The notes under the pieces were generated by a model. The model saw only the letters and a list, made by a program, of their open reading frames with translations. It ran no database searches and was not told the origin of the DNA. From Adineta vaga (Eukaryota > Rotifera), in contig CP075494.1 of NCBI GenBank assembly GCA_021613535.1, positions 1,612,001-1,676,000 on the forward strand: DNA of 64,000 bases. Reading direction: 5' to 3'. Below, piece by piece: positions 1-12,187 of this stretch. Made by a program: the position numbers and the translations under genes. Numbering within the stretch: position 1 is the stretch's first letter; every line of letters starts with the position of its first letter.

Positions 1-1
1 A

Positions 2-1005
2 GATCATGAAGATAAACAGACTCAGACTCGTACAGTTAAAAGAACAAGACGTCATAAACATAAAAATACACAGAAAAAGGAGAACATACGGCCACCAATC
101 CAAATGAAACCTAAACATACACAGACAGAAGAGAAGATCTCGACACCAATCCTGTTGAAACCTAAATATACACAGACAGAAGAGATGATCTCGTCACCAA
201 CTCAATTGGAACCTAAATATACACAGACAGAAGAGAAGATACGGACACCAGAGAAGCGTCAAAATAAAGAGACATCAACTCAAACACAACCAACAACGTG
301 TGCAAATAAAGAGACATCAGTGAATATTGTGACATCACATCTTGAATGCAAGAAAACTCAAACTCAACCAGCAAAGGGTGAAACTAAAGCCACACAAACA
401 ATAACGATGTGTGAAAATAAAGCGATCCAAACGGGAATAGATCCAAAACTGTCGATACCCACGTATGTGTAAATTTCTGAATGTATTTGCAAGTGAGAAA
501 CCGAGAGCAATCTTAGGAATAGTCACAGCTCGTTTTTGATTTTCGCTAATGATAAATCCTTGAAAGTATCAATCAAATACTTGTTGATAAAAAACACATT
601 GCCTATTAGAGAAGATATAGGCATAGAACGACTAGTTTTGTTTTCTTATCTTTTCTAGTGGTATTCCGATTTATTCTCGTCCTACTCGTACGACTAACTT
701 TCGTGTTAAAGTATATCGAAATGGTGAACGTGGTCGGTTTGATTATTGTAAATCATGCTCAATGGATATTGTAAGATAACGAATTACTAAATTATCGATA
801 CCTCCCTTTAATCTTTTCCCTATGACTGTTTTCTGTACTTTAGTTATTTTCAGCTGCAACACAAAAACTACAAATGCCTACACGTGCACGACGTTTATTT
901 GATTGTAATGGACTTGAGATTTATCATGCCGAAGAAATCCGACGTGACATGGAATATTATGTCTCTTCAGGAAAAAACTTTAAACAACCCATTAGAAATA
1001 GTTAA
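2..1005 (+). CDS. Doublecortin-domain protein with LC8-type TQT motif ladder (5' partial)
   Basis: Spliced model of three exons, 2-462, 659-770 and 844-1005. The first runs off the left edge. Donors GTATGT at 463 and GTAAGA at 771, with acceptors CTAG and TTTAG, keep the frame exactly. The first exon is lysine-rich and repeats the motif (K/E)PK(Y/H)TQTEE three times, plus STQTQ, KTQTQ, ATQT and IQT. TQT is the core of dynein light chain LC8 ligands, so this looks like a multivalent LC8-binding segment. The last two exons read as the C-terminal part of a doublecortin (DCX) fold: RVKVYRNGERG, then LFSAATQKLQ, ARRLFDCNGLEI and YYVSSGKNF, ending in TAA. DCX domains bind microtubules, so a cytoskeletal or ciliary role is likely. 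The DCX call is firm from motif order; the LC8 role is inferred. Confidence 0.8.
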
Positions 1006-1373
1006 GACTATGTCTAGTAGAGTTGGATGACAGTAAATTGCAGTAGTTATACCACGTGATAGTATTATTTTACATTTTATAATAATGTGTCATAATAAAG
1101 TGCTTCAATTTCTATTCTTATACGTTCGTTTATCAGTAAGCATAGCAAAAAGAGTGTCTTCTGAATAGTCACTTGATTTTATCTCTGTCCTGTCTCTATG
1201 ATAATTAGGGATGTTTCTGAAACTTCCTCTCTTCTCCTTATTGAGGGTGTGGGTGTGGGTGGGTGTGAAAGAAGAGGAGATACTCACACCCACACCCTCA
1301 AAAATATCGATAAATTTGTTTGTTTTATTTTTACATAATTGAATAAATGATTTAAAGAAAGAAATTCGTTTTC
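1006..1373. other. Intergenic spacer between convergent genes
   Basis: No coding signal is seen. It separates the 3' ends of the doublecortin gene and the F-box/LRR gene and contains one telomere-like inverted repeat (1241-1301), described separately. Confidence 0.6.
1241..1301. repeat. Telomere-like hairpin (copy 1)
   Basis: A 61-bp near-perfect inverted repeat. The left arm begins TTGAGGGTGTGGGTGTGGG, the right arm is the complement ending CACACCCTCAA, and the loop is about 15 bp (GAAAGAAGAGGAGATAC). The arms are TGTGGG-type repeats. It is the cleanest example of the family scattered through this window. Confidence 0.85.
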
Positions 1374-4300
1374 TTATAAACTTGATTTTTTAACAAGATT
1401 TCCTTGATATTCATCATATCTTAAATTAGTCTTTAGTTCAGTAAGTGTCTAGAAAGAAATAATGAATGAATGAATGAATGAAATAGGATTGATAATTACA
1501 GTATTAAATGTTAATAAATCTAAAAGATATTCAAATCCAATATTTCCAATTGGATTACGTGAAAGATCAATATGTTTAAGTGTCTAAAGATATTTTCAAT
1601 TATTAAGAAAATTCTTTATGTATCTTTTACTTTATTTATTTTCAATGCTTTTGAAAGATTTTCAATTCCTTTTTCATCAATTTCAGTTCTATGAAGATTC
1701 AATGAAGTTAATGTCTAATAAAAGAAATCAATACGAATGAAAAGAATATAAAAAGAATAAAATAATAACTGTATTTTTTTCTAATATATCAGCGAGATAT
1801 TTTGATCCAAGAAATCCAATTCGATTATTACAAAGACTTAATTTCAAAAGTGTCTATTAATGAAATAAATAAATAAATAAATAAATAGAAAATGAATAAA
1901 AGAATATAAACAGTATTTGTTTGAAGAAAATCAAGAATAATTTGTATTCCATCATTTTCAATTTGATTATTTGATAAATCAATTTCTTTTAATTTGTTTT
2001 TCTTGAATATTTTAATAAGAAATTCACTTCCTTCATTTCCTATTTGATTATTATTCAATCTTAATATATTCAATGTCTATTTCAAAAACCAAATTCAATA
2101 AATAAAAGAGATAATAAATGAATAAAATACTGTAATATTCTCTAAAGCATTAGCAAGAATATTTGCACCAATTGATCCCATATAAACACGAGAGAGAATC
2201 AATGTTTCTAAAGTCTATTATAGTTTATTAAATAGATGATAGATTTAACAAATCTATGTGAATTTACTTTCATATGTTTTAATGCAGGAGAAAGAATTCT
2301 TATTCCATCATCACCAATTCGATTGTTTTGTAAACATAAAGTGATTAATGTCTAGAAAGAGAAATAGTGAGAGAAAATAATGATAAAAATATATAATTTA
2401 CAATATTATTTTGAAGAAGATTAGATAAATCTTGTATTGTAGTAGATGATAGATTATTAGTTATTAAATTTAATGTACAAAACATCTATTAAAGAATAAT
2501 AAGAGAGAGAATTTAAGAGAAAATCATCGGTAATATTCATACGGAATGATTTAATAAAATACCATGAAGATATTTCATTACATTTTTCTTGATTGAATTG
2601 TTTTTTATTTCTATTATAAGAAATATCTATTTATATAAAATAAAAATATTTGAAATTCTTCAGGAAAAAAGAAAAAAACAATCTACTTGATCATTAAATT
2701 TATTAATAATTATTTCAAGTGATTCCTTCCTTGAGAATCTTGATGTATCTATACTCAATATTTCTATAGTCTAAATACACACATAAAATTATATAACAAT
2801 CGATCATTTTACTATGTATACTAACCGTAGTGTTTTTCATTCCATTTGAATTACTTTCACGAACTTTCATATGTAAATTTTTCGAAAACTAATTCAAACG
2901 AAGATCATACATGAAATTTCGAATAAAATCAATTACCATATTATTACGTAAAGCATTACAAATATGTTGTACACCAGTAGATGGAATATATTTGTCTTCC
3001 AAATTTTCATATGATATCTATTTTATACAAAAAAGTATTTTATCAAGAAAAAAAAATAATGATTACTGAATCCTTTCGTATATCTGCGACTATTCGAAAT
3101 GTTTCATAATAATTATTTACATTTTTTTCGATGTTGCGTAATAAAGAAATTGTATTTTCTGAAGATCTTGAATTATAATGAAGAATTAATTCAGTAAATG
3201 TTTCTGTCTTTATATGAGAAAATGAAATTTAACAAAACAAATCAAAATAAATTTATGATTAAATACTTGATTATTTCGTGGATCTTCAATTAAGGAAAGT
3301 ATTCCCAAAATGCCAATTTTATAAGCAGAAAGATTCAATTTTTGTAGTGTCTGTTGGAAAATAATTCATAGATAAGAAATATCAAATGAAATCTTATTAC
3401 AATAGTCTTTCGAAAAGTATCAACAATATATTTTGTCCCATGAGTATCAATTTGAATAAACTTTAAGTCAACTTCTTTGAGTGTCTAAATCAAAAGGACA
3501 TGATTTGAATATTCGAAATGATTAAAGAATATTAATAACTGTGTTTTGTCGCAGAACATCAGCGATGATTTTAACACCAGTATTGTCAATATCAGTTCCA
3601 TACAAGCAGATTGTTTTTAAGCTCTAAGAATATAGAAAAGATTAAGCAAACATTGAAAATTTTTTAGAAAAATTACATGATCATTTTTCATTTGTAATGA
3701 CGTTGCAACAGCCATACAATAACCACATTTATTATTATATAAAGATAATTTAATAAGAGTCTATTTAGAAGAAATATATTCTTATGAAAATAAAATAAAA
3801 ATATTACTGTATTATTTTGTAATTCATTATAGAAATATTCTGCTCCATGTCGATCAATTTTATTAGAATTAAGATTCAGTATCGATACAGTCTTCATAAA
3901 GTAAAACATATGGAATGTAAAATATAGAAGATAGAAATAAAAATTACTTTGTTTATTTTTAATGCAAAAGCAAGGTCTCTAGCACCATTATCACCAATAT
4001 CATTATTTGCAAGATTAATCTTTTCAAGTGTCTAAATATTCAAAATTTAATTTTCAATAAAATAAAGTTAAATATACATTATTATTTTGTAATGTTTCAG
4101 ATAAAGATTTTGCTCCATCATTTGTTATCTTATTTTCATGAAGATCCAGTTCTTTCAATGTCTAAATAAGAATTGATAAAATCGACCAGAGAAGTATAAG
4201 AAGATATTACCATATTGTTATGTAATGCATTGCAAATCGAAAACATTCCTTGATCACTGATTTGATTTGTTGTGATAGAAAGTGTTATCAAAGTCTACAG

Positions 4301-7300
4301 ATCATTTAGGATAATGAAAGAAAAAGAAAAAGATGAAAAGATACTTTGTTTATTTTCAAGAGATCAGCAATATGTTTGGCTCCTTCATCTCCAATATCAT
4401 TGTTACTGAGATTTAATGTAGTAAGTGTCTGTATATAGTAGAAACGATCTTTTACAGATATACGATTAGAAAATGAATTGTACATTGTTATATTGCAAAG
4501 GATGTATCAAATGTTGAACACCAACAGCACCGATTGTATTATAATCAATGTTCAATACTCGAAGTGTCTGTGGAAAGATTCATAGAACGATAGAAAAAAA
4601 AAGGATGCGAATTTGAATATTATCACCATATTCTTTTCTAAGGCATCAGCAAGATATTTTGCTCCTTTAGCTTTAATCTGACCACATTTTAATTCAAGTT
4701 GGACTAATGTCTAAATGAAAACAAAAGCAACAACGTTAAATTGGATATTTAAAATGATGAGAGAAAATATCAATAACTGTATTATATTGTAGAGCATCAG
4801 CAATAATCTTGACTCCTACATCGTGAATGGAAGAATATGATGTGAGTTTTTCTAAAGACTAAAAACAAAAGAGAGAAGATATATAAATTAGAAAGCATTC
4901 ATAAACGAAAACTACATGGTCATTTTTTAGTTGCATTGCAATTTCAAGAGCTTCACAGAAATCACGTCCGTTTCCTTTCAAAGACAATTTGCCGTCAGTC
5001 TATGTATAACAAAGAAAAAATAAAGAAAATTTTGTAAAGAACGACGAAATGAATTACCAAATCTTGTTGTAAATCATCAAACAAATATTGCGGTTCAGGT
5101 ACACTAATAGAATTACAATTGAGATTGACCATTAAAACGTTCTATGTATAAAAATTTCAATGATTATCTGATACAACAGAGGATAATATGAACTACTGTC
5201 TTGTTTTTCAATGTAATAGCAAGATCTCTAGCACCATCATCACCTATATAATTATTTGCAAGATTAATCTTTTTAAGTGTCTAAATATTCAAAATTTAAT
5301 TTTCAATAAAATAAAGTTAAATATACATTATTATTTTGTAATGTTTCAGATAAAGATTTTGCTCCATCATTTGTTATCTTATTTTCATGAAGATCCAGTT
5401 CTTTCAATGTCTAAATAAGAATTGATAAAATCGACCAGAGAAGTATAAGAAGATATTACCATATTGTTATGTAATGCATTGCAAATCGAAAACATTCCTT
5501 GATTACTGATTTGATTTGTTGCGATAGAAAGTATTATCAATGTCTATAAACAATAAAAGGCAAAGAAAGAAAAAGATGAAAAGATACTTTATTTAATTCT
5601 AAAAGATCAGCAATATGTTTGGCGCCTTCGTCTCCGATATTATTGTTACTGAGATTTAATGTAGTAAGTGTCTGTATAGAGTAGAAACGATCTTTTGCAG
5701 ATATACGATTAGAAAATGAATTATACATTGTTATATTGCAAAGGATGTATCAAATGTTGAACACCAACAATACTGATTTCATTACTATCAAGTTTTAACT
5801 TTCGAAGGGTCTATAAACGAAAAAAAAGGATCAAATGAAGCCTGAAAGGAACAAAAAGACTTTGATAGTTTCCAAAAGATAAGCTATATGTTTAGCTCCT
5901 TCATCCTGAATATCGTTGCGCCCAAGATTCAATGAAATTAGTGTCTATTTATATTAGAATTGAGAGATTTTGAAACTATCATGAATGAATGAATGAGATA
6001 TACCTTATTATTTAATAACGCTTCGACGAGATATTGTGTACCAAGTGCTTTGATTTTATTATCGAATAGATTCAACTTAGTGATTGTCTGTTTTTTAAAG
6101 AAAAAATATGTTTTAAATAGCATGAAACAGATCAACTTGAAAGTACCTGATTATCTTGTAATGCCTCAGCAAGAAATCGTAAATGTGAAGCTTGTATATC
6201 TTCCTGAGCAAGATTTACTACTGAAATTGTCTATAAAGATTTTGATGTTTGTATTTAAAAATCGAATCTTCCATATTGTATAATATTACACTTTTTTTTC
6301 AAAAATATAATACTTACATCATGTACAGTGTCAAGAGTAATTTTATCTTGTGATTGATCATTTATATAATAAGTATTATTTTTCGATGACAACCCACATT
6401 TTATATAATGAGATCCAAAAAGATATTTCCTAATTGGTATTGTAAAAAGTGATAATGTATTTAACTCATATTTTTTAAAGGTTAGATCACAAATAGTAAA
6501 CCAACGTTTTTCATTAAGCCAAAATGAATCTCGAAATGGTGCTATAATCGTATCAAGACGAACAGGATCATTCTCTGAAATTTTATAGGAAATGAAGAAA
6601 TGAAATTTCTTAAGAAAATTTAATTCAAGTCGAACAAATTCTTCCCATTCATAAATTTCCATGAGAGACTTGAATATGTTTTTATCATACATCAATTTGA
6701 GTTCACAAAGCTTTGGTGTTATTGACATTAATGATCTAAGATGTTCTGTTGATAAAGAACAATATGTAATGCTTAGACGTGTTAATGATGAATGAAATGA
6801 GAAATTTAACGAAGGTATATCTATAAAATTCTCATGCGTATCGATATCTTGGATTTGAAATGTTTCTAAATATGGTAATTGATGAAGAAGAGAGAAATAT
6901 TGCCTATAGAAACAACGCAGAATCGATAAAAATTTTAATTTACATTGATCGGGCCAAGGTATCATTTCACCTTTATAAATTAAACCTCCCAAAGTAAATT
7001 TTTGAAGTTTTGATTTTTCAATAAATAATGAAAGAGCTTTAAATGATGCATTATCTTTGCAATCTCTCGAATCAATTGTAAGTGAAACCAATTTCATATT
7101 ATTTTTTTCTATGAATAAAGATTGCATACTTTTATCATCAATAGCAGAAAGAGTTAAATGACGAAGTCGTTTGCATTGAAATAAATCAGAAATAAAAATA
7201 TCTTTTTGAATATCTGCAGCATTATACCACCAGCATGATAATGATACTACACGTTTATATAAAACTTGCTGATGAAGAAGAATAATTTGTTTGTTTGTTT

Positions 7301-7469
7301 TATATCTATGGATATCAATCTTAACTTCAAGTCGATCATATTGATTTACAATAGAATGCAGTATCTTACAAACACAACTAATATTACATAGAATTGTTTG
7401 AGAATCACAGAAATCAAAAATATGATGAACTATTTCCACAGGAAGCTTGAGTAAATGTGATTCTACCAT
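1374..7469 (-). CDS. F-box protein with about 34 ribonuclease-inhibitor-type LRR exons
   Basis: One minus-strand gene of 36 coding exons, about 1397 residues. The first exon (7469-6318, 384 residues) starts with an F-box (LPVEIVHHIFDFCD, residues 8-21) and a leucine-rich region, and ends at a GTAAGT donor. Then 34 LRR exons follow: 29 are exactly 84 bp and encode one 28-residue repeat such as TLKELDLHENKITNDGAKSL. Variants: 1912-2076 holds two fused repeats in 165 bp, 3067-3207 is 141 bp, 2826-2888 is 63 bp, and 2937-3017 and 4778-4858 are 81 bp. A last exon (1448-1374) ends in TAA. Every intron is phase 0 and about 45-75 bp long. F-box proteins deliver substrates to SCF ubiquitin ligases; the RI-type LRR arc would be the substrate-binding surface. 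I chose the start because it gives the F-box its usual N-terminal position. No lesion was found in any exon. Confidence 0.82.
3948..5810 (-). repeat. Tandem duplication of a five-exon LRR block
   Basis: Exons 3948-4567 and 5197-5810 are near-identical in order, coding sequence and introns. The introns at 4032-4077 and 5281-5326 match base for base. The offset is about 1.25 kb. The four exons between them (4627-5141) also resemble the exons 3540-3891 that precede the first block, so the duplicated unit is probably eight or nine exons. This is recent unequal exchange within the LRR array. Confidence 0.8.
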
Positions 7470-8089
7470 TCAAATATATTGAACAATTAATATAAATTAA
7501 TAATCTATATCAATATATAAGATAAACAATGAAATAATTTTAATGAGACACTATTAAAATACAATCGATGTATAGATTTATGCTACGATATCTCATAAGG
7601 TTTACAAAATTCTTTTTTTTCGAACAATTCTATTTTCTCTCACTGTTTTGAAAAGACAAAAAAGTAAGAATATATAGTGCTGTAAAAAGAAATAAAATCG
7701 AGAGAGAGAGACTATCAAAAGATATGACGGGAAAAAAAACCAAAGATAATTAAAGAAAAAGAAAAAGAAAAGAATGATAACAATGTTATAAACGTTATTT
7801 TGTGTGCTTCTTGCTTTATAACAGGATAGAAGAAAACTTAATGATAAATGTTTTTTAGGGAAAATGAAAGAATATTCATGTAGTAAAAAAGAGAGCTGCG
7901 GGTTTCACCGTTGGAAAGAGACTTATCCAACGCGTCGATTATCACCAGCTGACGAGTTACAAATCTACGAAAGATCGAAACTTTGATATGAATCCGTTTA
8001 AAAGTTATGAATGAAACAATGTGTCAATTATTATCCACATGCGACGAAATTAACTTTATGTGAAGATTTAAACATAGTTGATCATTCGA
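7470..8089. other. Upstream region of the F-box/LRR gene, no gene seen
   Basis: AT-rich. It presumably holds the promoter of the minus-strand F-box/LRR gene. A short open stretch near 7860-7988 reads KESCGFHRWKETYPTRRLSP on the plus strand, but I recognise no family and do not call it. Confidence 0.4.
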
Positions 8090-8387
8090 TTAGAACAGAT
8101 TACTAAATTAATGATTGTTTCTTCTCAATTTTCATTCGAAGAATTGATGAAACTTTTACAACATGCACACAATATTCATACATGAAAATATAATTCAATT
8201 ACTTGCTATTCTCTTTCCTCAAATAGAATATTTAACATTAAATCTATACAAAGAAACTATAAAACTAATAATACGATTTCTATTAGTTAACTCGAATAAC
8301 AATACTCACTATTTATCTACTTTGTATTTATCATCACATCATAAGGATCTAATAGCAAAACTTAAAAAAATTAATGAAATCAAATAA
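8090..8387 (+). pseudogene. C-terminal remnant of an F-box/LRR-type protein
   Basis: A short open frame (8163-8387) reads as the tail of bdelloid F-box proteins: IIQLLAILFPQIEYLTL followed by a second leucine-rich stretch ending in an IAKLKKINEIK helix. The codons just upstream (8110-8165, FSFEELMKLLQHAHNIHT) fit the same protein in another frame, which implies a frameshift near 8165. No F-box is left. The family call rests on leucine spacing and general resemblance, so it is tentative. Confidence 0.4.
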
Positions 8388-8431
8388 ACTTCATCATGAT
8401 TATATAATCAAAGTTATAGAACAAAAAGTAT

Positions 8432-8480
8432 ATGTGTGGGGTGGGGATATGTTATTATCCGACACCCACAACCACTCTCG
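8432..8480. repeat. Degenerate telomere-like hairpin (copy 2)
   Basis: GTGTGGGGTGGGG is followed about 18 bp later by CACCCACAACCACTC, a weak inverted pair of the same G-rich type as the clean copies. Confidence 0.45.
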
Positions 8481-8656
8481 ATACTTTTCATTCGTTTAAT
8501 CAATGAAATCATCGTTTCAATCATCTTATTCGAAATTTTCCATTTAGTTTGAATTTTGAAAATATTCAAAATAAATTTCAATGAGAACAATTTTGTCAAA
8601 AATTATCAACTTTATTCATAACATTTATCAAATAAAAATACATGTTATCTAGTTCA

Positions 8657-8727
8657 TTGAGGGTGTGTGTGGCTGCGGATGTGAAAGTATCTTCTATGTA
8701 TTTACACCCACCCACCCATACCCTCAA
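8657..8727. repeat. Telomere-like hairpin (copy 3)
   Basis: A 71-bp inverted repeat: TTGAGGGTGTGTGTGG on the left, CACCCACCCATACCCTCAA on the right. It lies just beyond the 3' end of the minus-strand propeller-like gene. Confidence 0.75.
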
Positions 8728-8833
8728 TAGAAGAATTGCTTTGAGTTGAATATCATCGAACAATAATCTATGTAGATATCTAATCGAATTTTTATTACAA
8801 TGAAGGACAAAGCGATACAAAAATGTGTTGTAA

Positions 8834-9614
8834 CTAAAGTGGAACAAATGCAAATGAATCTAAATAATATTGTGATGGTTTATTTGCAATGATTGTTGCA
8901 TTATTGATTAAATCAAAAGTGACAATATTTTGATTATCTGAACCCTCGACTATCATCGCAAAATAAAATCCTTCATGACAAGTACCAGTCGATGGTAAAT
9001 AATTATTAAAATCGCTGGATAAAATCTGCATCATACCATTATATGGATTGAATCGTACTAAACGACATCCACGTCTTGTTTGAAAAATCTGCATCCCATA
9101 AAAAGCATCCGTCTTATTATCATAACATAAATAAGCTGGTAAATTTGAATTAGTTATTTCACTGATTATTTTTCGTTTTTTAACATCAATACCAACAAGA
9201 TAAATAGAATCAGTCGGTACTGTTACAAAATATTCATGGTCCGTTGCATTAAAAAAGAATGCCATAGGATCAGGTTGGATACCACTAGCTTTGCTTATAT
9301 TTACCCATTGTTTTACTATAAAATTAGTTGGATCTATCTGAACGATACTTGTCGGATTTCCAAATACGTCATTCACTTGTAATGAATATAATAATCCTGT
9401 ACTACTATCAACGCGTAAACGTTAACTGTGTCAGAAGCGTCATTTTTCCACTTAATGGATCAATTTTGAATAATGAGTTCGATGATAATCTAGGATCATA
9501 CGGTGCTCCTACTAAATACCCCTTTGGGACTGTTTCGATGCAATTTATAGTATTGAACATAAAGTAAAAGTATACGAATAAACATCGTAAAAGAATCATT
9601 GATCTAAAACTCAA
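8834..9614 (-). pseudogene. Secreted propeller-like protein with a one-base frameshift
   Basis: The reading frame opens at 9614 with a hydrophobic signal sequence (about 25 residues, ending near NTINC) and reads repeated SLFKIDPLSGK and SIVQIDP units spaced as in a beta-propeller (YWTD/SMP-30-like), with one domain of about 260 residues. Frame 1 stops just after TLLTQLTFTR. The next frame continues without loss as VDSSTGLLYSLQVNDVFG. The shift lies at about 9405-9425 and needs one extra base; no intron of plausible length fits the gap (at most about 30 bp between GT and AG). The rest of the frame to 8834 is intact, so the lesion is young or an assembly error. Function is unknown; an extracellular role is inferred from the signal sequence. 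Confidence 0.6.
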
Positions 9615-10461
9615 CAGAGTAATTGCAAGAAGAAAAGTTCTATGTTTTACATAGACCAGCTGGCTTCAGAACAAACTAATGCATCAAGAAGAAAAAAAAG
9701 ACGTGACGAAAAATATTTGGGACATTTATGAAAATCATTGTATGCTCTCAACTAAATTTAACGTAATAAAGATAAGGAAAGATGATGTTGTGTTTAGGAA
9801 CTGATAGTATGTAAATGAATATGCTTAAGATGATAGAAGAAACAACAGAAATCTGATCAAAGTAACAATCATCAGCTGTTTTCTGACCGATGAAATCGAA
9901 ATGTGCTTCCATTATGAGTCTTTTTGATTCCTTTACTTTCTGTATTATGTTAGTAAACGTAGACATCACAGATATAGAAAAGTTTTGTAGATGTCGGTAA
10001 GAATCAAACTGGAATTTTATTCGTCTCTCACATATTTACACCATCTTGAGGGTGTGGGTAACCAAAGAAAACACCCACATCGATACCCTATAGCTTCAGC
10101 TATTCTTGAATATAATTACCGTTATTATAAATAAAAAATAAAGATACATACGCAATAGATCTCTTCTATAAAATGTTTGGTTAAAATAGATAGTAACAGA
10201 ACGAGAGAACAAACACGACTATGATTCGTACTTCAAACTTTATGTAAATTACAGATAACGTTTTGTCTTTTTTCTCTTGATGCATAGATCTGTTACTCAT
10301 GTAAACGAGATAAAATCATGTCTTTCTTTATAATTTTTGATAAACTGAAATTATAGAAGAATATATATATATATTTTTAATAGTTTCGGAATGAAATTCA
10401 TTAGGTTTATGCGTAAGATTGTCTATTTGATGATTTTTTTTAAAGACTTCATTTTAATTAA
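9615..10461. other. Intergenic region upstream of the oxidoreductase gene
   Basis: No supported gene. It includes a telomere-like hairpin at 10046-10090 and the AT-rich presumed promoter of the plus-strand oxidoreductase. Confidence 0.5.
10046..10090. repeat. Telomere-like hairpin (copy 4)
   Basis: TTGAGGGTGTGGGTA is followed after a short loop by CACCCACATCGATACCCT. The inverted arms are imperfect on the right side. Confidence 0.65.
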
Positions 10462-11721
10462 ATGGCTGAATCAACTCGTATTAAGATGACTAGTGCTAGC
10501 AGCATACCTACTGTAATGAAAGCTGCTCAACAAAGTGGTTTTGGAGAGATACGTGACGTTCTTGCACTTGGTGAGAATGTAAGTGTACCTCGTCAATTAT
10601 CATCGAAACAAATTCTTGTTCGAGTTTGTGCTGCTGCTATTAATCCAGTCGACTGGAAAATTTTAAATGGAAGATTATCACTTGTTACTTGGTATTCATT
10701 TCCTCATATACCAGGTACAGATGTTGCTGGGATTGTTGTTGCTATTGGTTCAGGAGTAAAACGTCTTCAAATTGGTGATCATGTTTACGGGGATCTTACC
10801 ATTCATGGTGGAAGTTATGCTGAATACGTTCGCGGAGACGAATCAATCTTTTCATTGAAACCAAAAAATTTAACAATGGAAGAAGCAGCAGCTGTACCTT
10901 TAGCATGTAATACTAGTTATCAAGCATTGTGTAAAAAAGCTTCACCTCCTATTGAACAAGGAAGTAAAATTTTAATCTGTGGTGGAAGTACAGCTACCGG
11001 TTTATATGCTATTCAAATAGCTAAAGCTGTTGGTGCTTATGTTACTGTCACATGCTCGCAAAGAAATTTTAGTTTAATGGAAAAACTTGGTTTGTATTCT
11101 ATTCTTTCATTACTCGGCAGAATGCCTTTTTTTTTCTTTATTATTGTTATTGATTATTTTTAGGATATAGAGTAACACTAACAAATGTTGAGACTAATAA
11201 TGATGAAAATCAATTACATGTTATTGATTATAATGAAAAAGATTTTGGAGAAGAACTTAAAAGTAATAGATATTTAGATGTTTATTCTATTTTAGTTTTC
11301 TCTTTTAGATCAGAATTATGATCTTGTCTATGATTGTGTTGGTGGTGAACAACAATGGATATCAGCACAAAAAATTTTAAAACGTGGTGGTCAATTTCTC
11401 ACTATTGTTGGTGATGACACTTCATCGATTCTTTCATTTAGAACCTTATTTGGAGCTGGTTGCAGTATAGTCAATCGAAAATTTTGGTGGATTTTTGGCT
11501 CAGCACATCATAATTATATACGTCATGTTTTGAATGAAAATTTTCAAGATCTTGATGATATTCGTAGGAAATACATTGAAACAGGCAAAGTTAAACCATT
11601 AATTGATACAGTGTTTGACTGGCGAACAGATGGCGTTGAAGCTTTATATTCGCTTTATGAAAAATCTAAAAGCGGAAAAGCGCAAGGAAAATTAATTCTT
11701 AAAATAGCTGATGATGAATAA
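10462..11721 (+). CDS. MDR-family NADPH:quinone oxidoreductase (zeta-crystallin-like)
   Basis: Three exons, 10462-11089, 11164-11262 and 11309-11721, give 379 residues in frame. Donors are GTTTGT and GTAATA; acceptors are both TTTTAG. The N-terminal GroES-like part has AAAINPVDWKILNGR and HIPGTDVAGIVVAIGSGVK. A nucleotide-binding segment follows, ILICGGSTATGLYAIQIAKA, with the glycine-rich turn expected for NADPH. Then come YDLVYDCVGGEQQW and a C-terminal GKAQGKLIL. No catalytic-zinc cysteine pattern is seen, as in quinone oxidoreductases and RTN4IP1-like enzymes. The enzyme would reduce quinones or enones in the cytosol or mitochondrion. It is intact among decayed neighbours, so it is probably functional. 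The exact substrate cannot be set from sequence. Confidence 0.88.
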
Positions 11722-12187
11722 AGATATATGTTTTATTTCAGAAATAAATTAATAAAGTGATTTCGAGCAGTTTGGGTTACGTTCCAGTGACACATGTTCA
11801 ATAAAATACAACAGAAAACGTGGTTTTTTCCGCTCAGTTTCTTTATATTTGCCGAAAAATTCAGAGGAGAGATGTAGCAGCTTCAGTTTAAACTGGTGGA
11901 CTAGAACCCAATCATAACTCAGGGAGGGAGGAAGAGTGGGTGGGCGTGGGTGAATGTGAACAGAAGAGATGTCCACTTCATACACACAATCTTAAATCAT
12001 TATAGAATAAGTTTAGATTATACAATCGTCACATTTTGATTCGTTAAGATTCAACCAATCACATGTCTTGAAGAAACAGGTAAGAATTACTTGTTTTCTT
12101 GTTGCTCCATATTGTGAAATCACTGAATTATTAAAACTATAAATGTAATTGTGTTACAGTTGAGACAAAACACGAAATGGAAAGAAA
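11722..12187. other. Spacer with degenerate G-rich repeat
   Basis: No gene seen. It contains a weak one-sided telomere-like tract at about 11935-11952 (GTGGGTGGGCGTGGGTG), with only a partial complementary arm by 11988. Confidence 0.45.

Noticed and set aside
5188-6283. Plus-strand open frames within the F-box/LRR gene
   Set aside because: They are antisense shadows of LRR exons; the minus strand gives consistent splice sites and repeats.
9748-9969. 73-codon minus-strand frame with a hydrophobic segment
   Set aside because: No domain, no plausible neighbour exon; likely chance.
11749-11985. 78-codon minus-strand frame
   Set aside because: Its start lies in the G-rich repeat and the rest has no recognisable feature.
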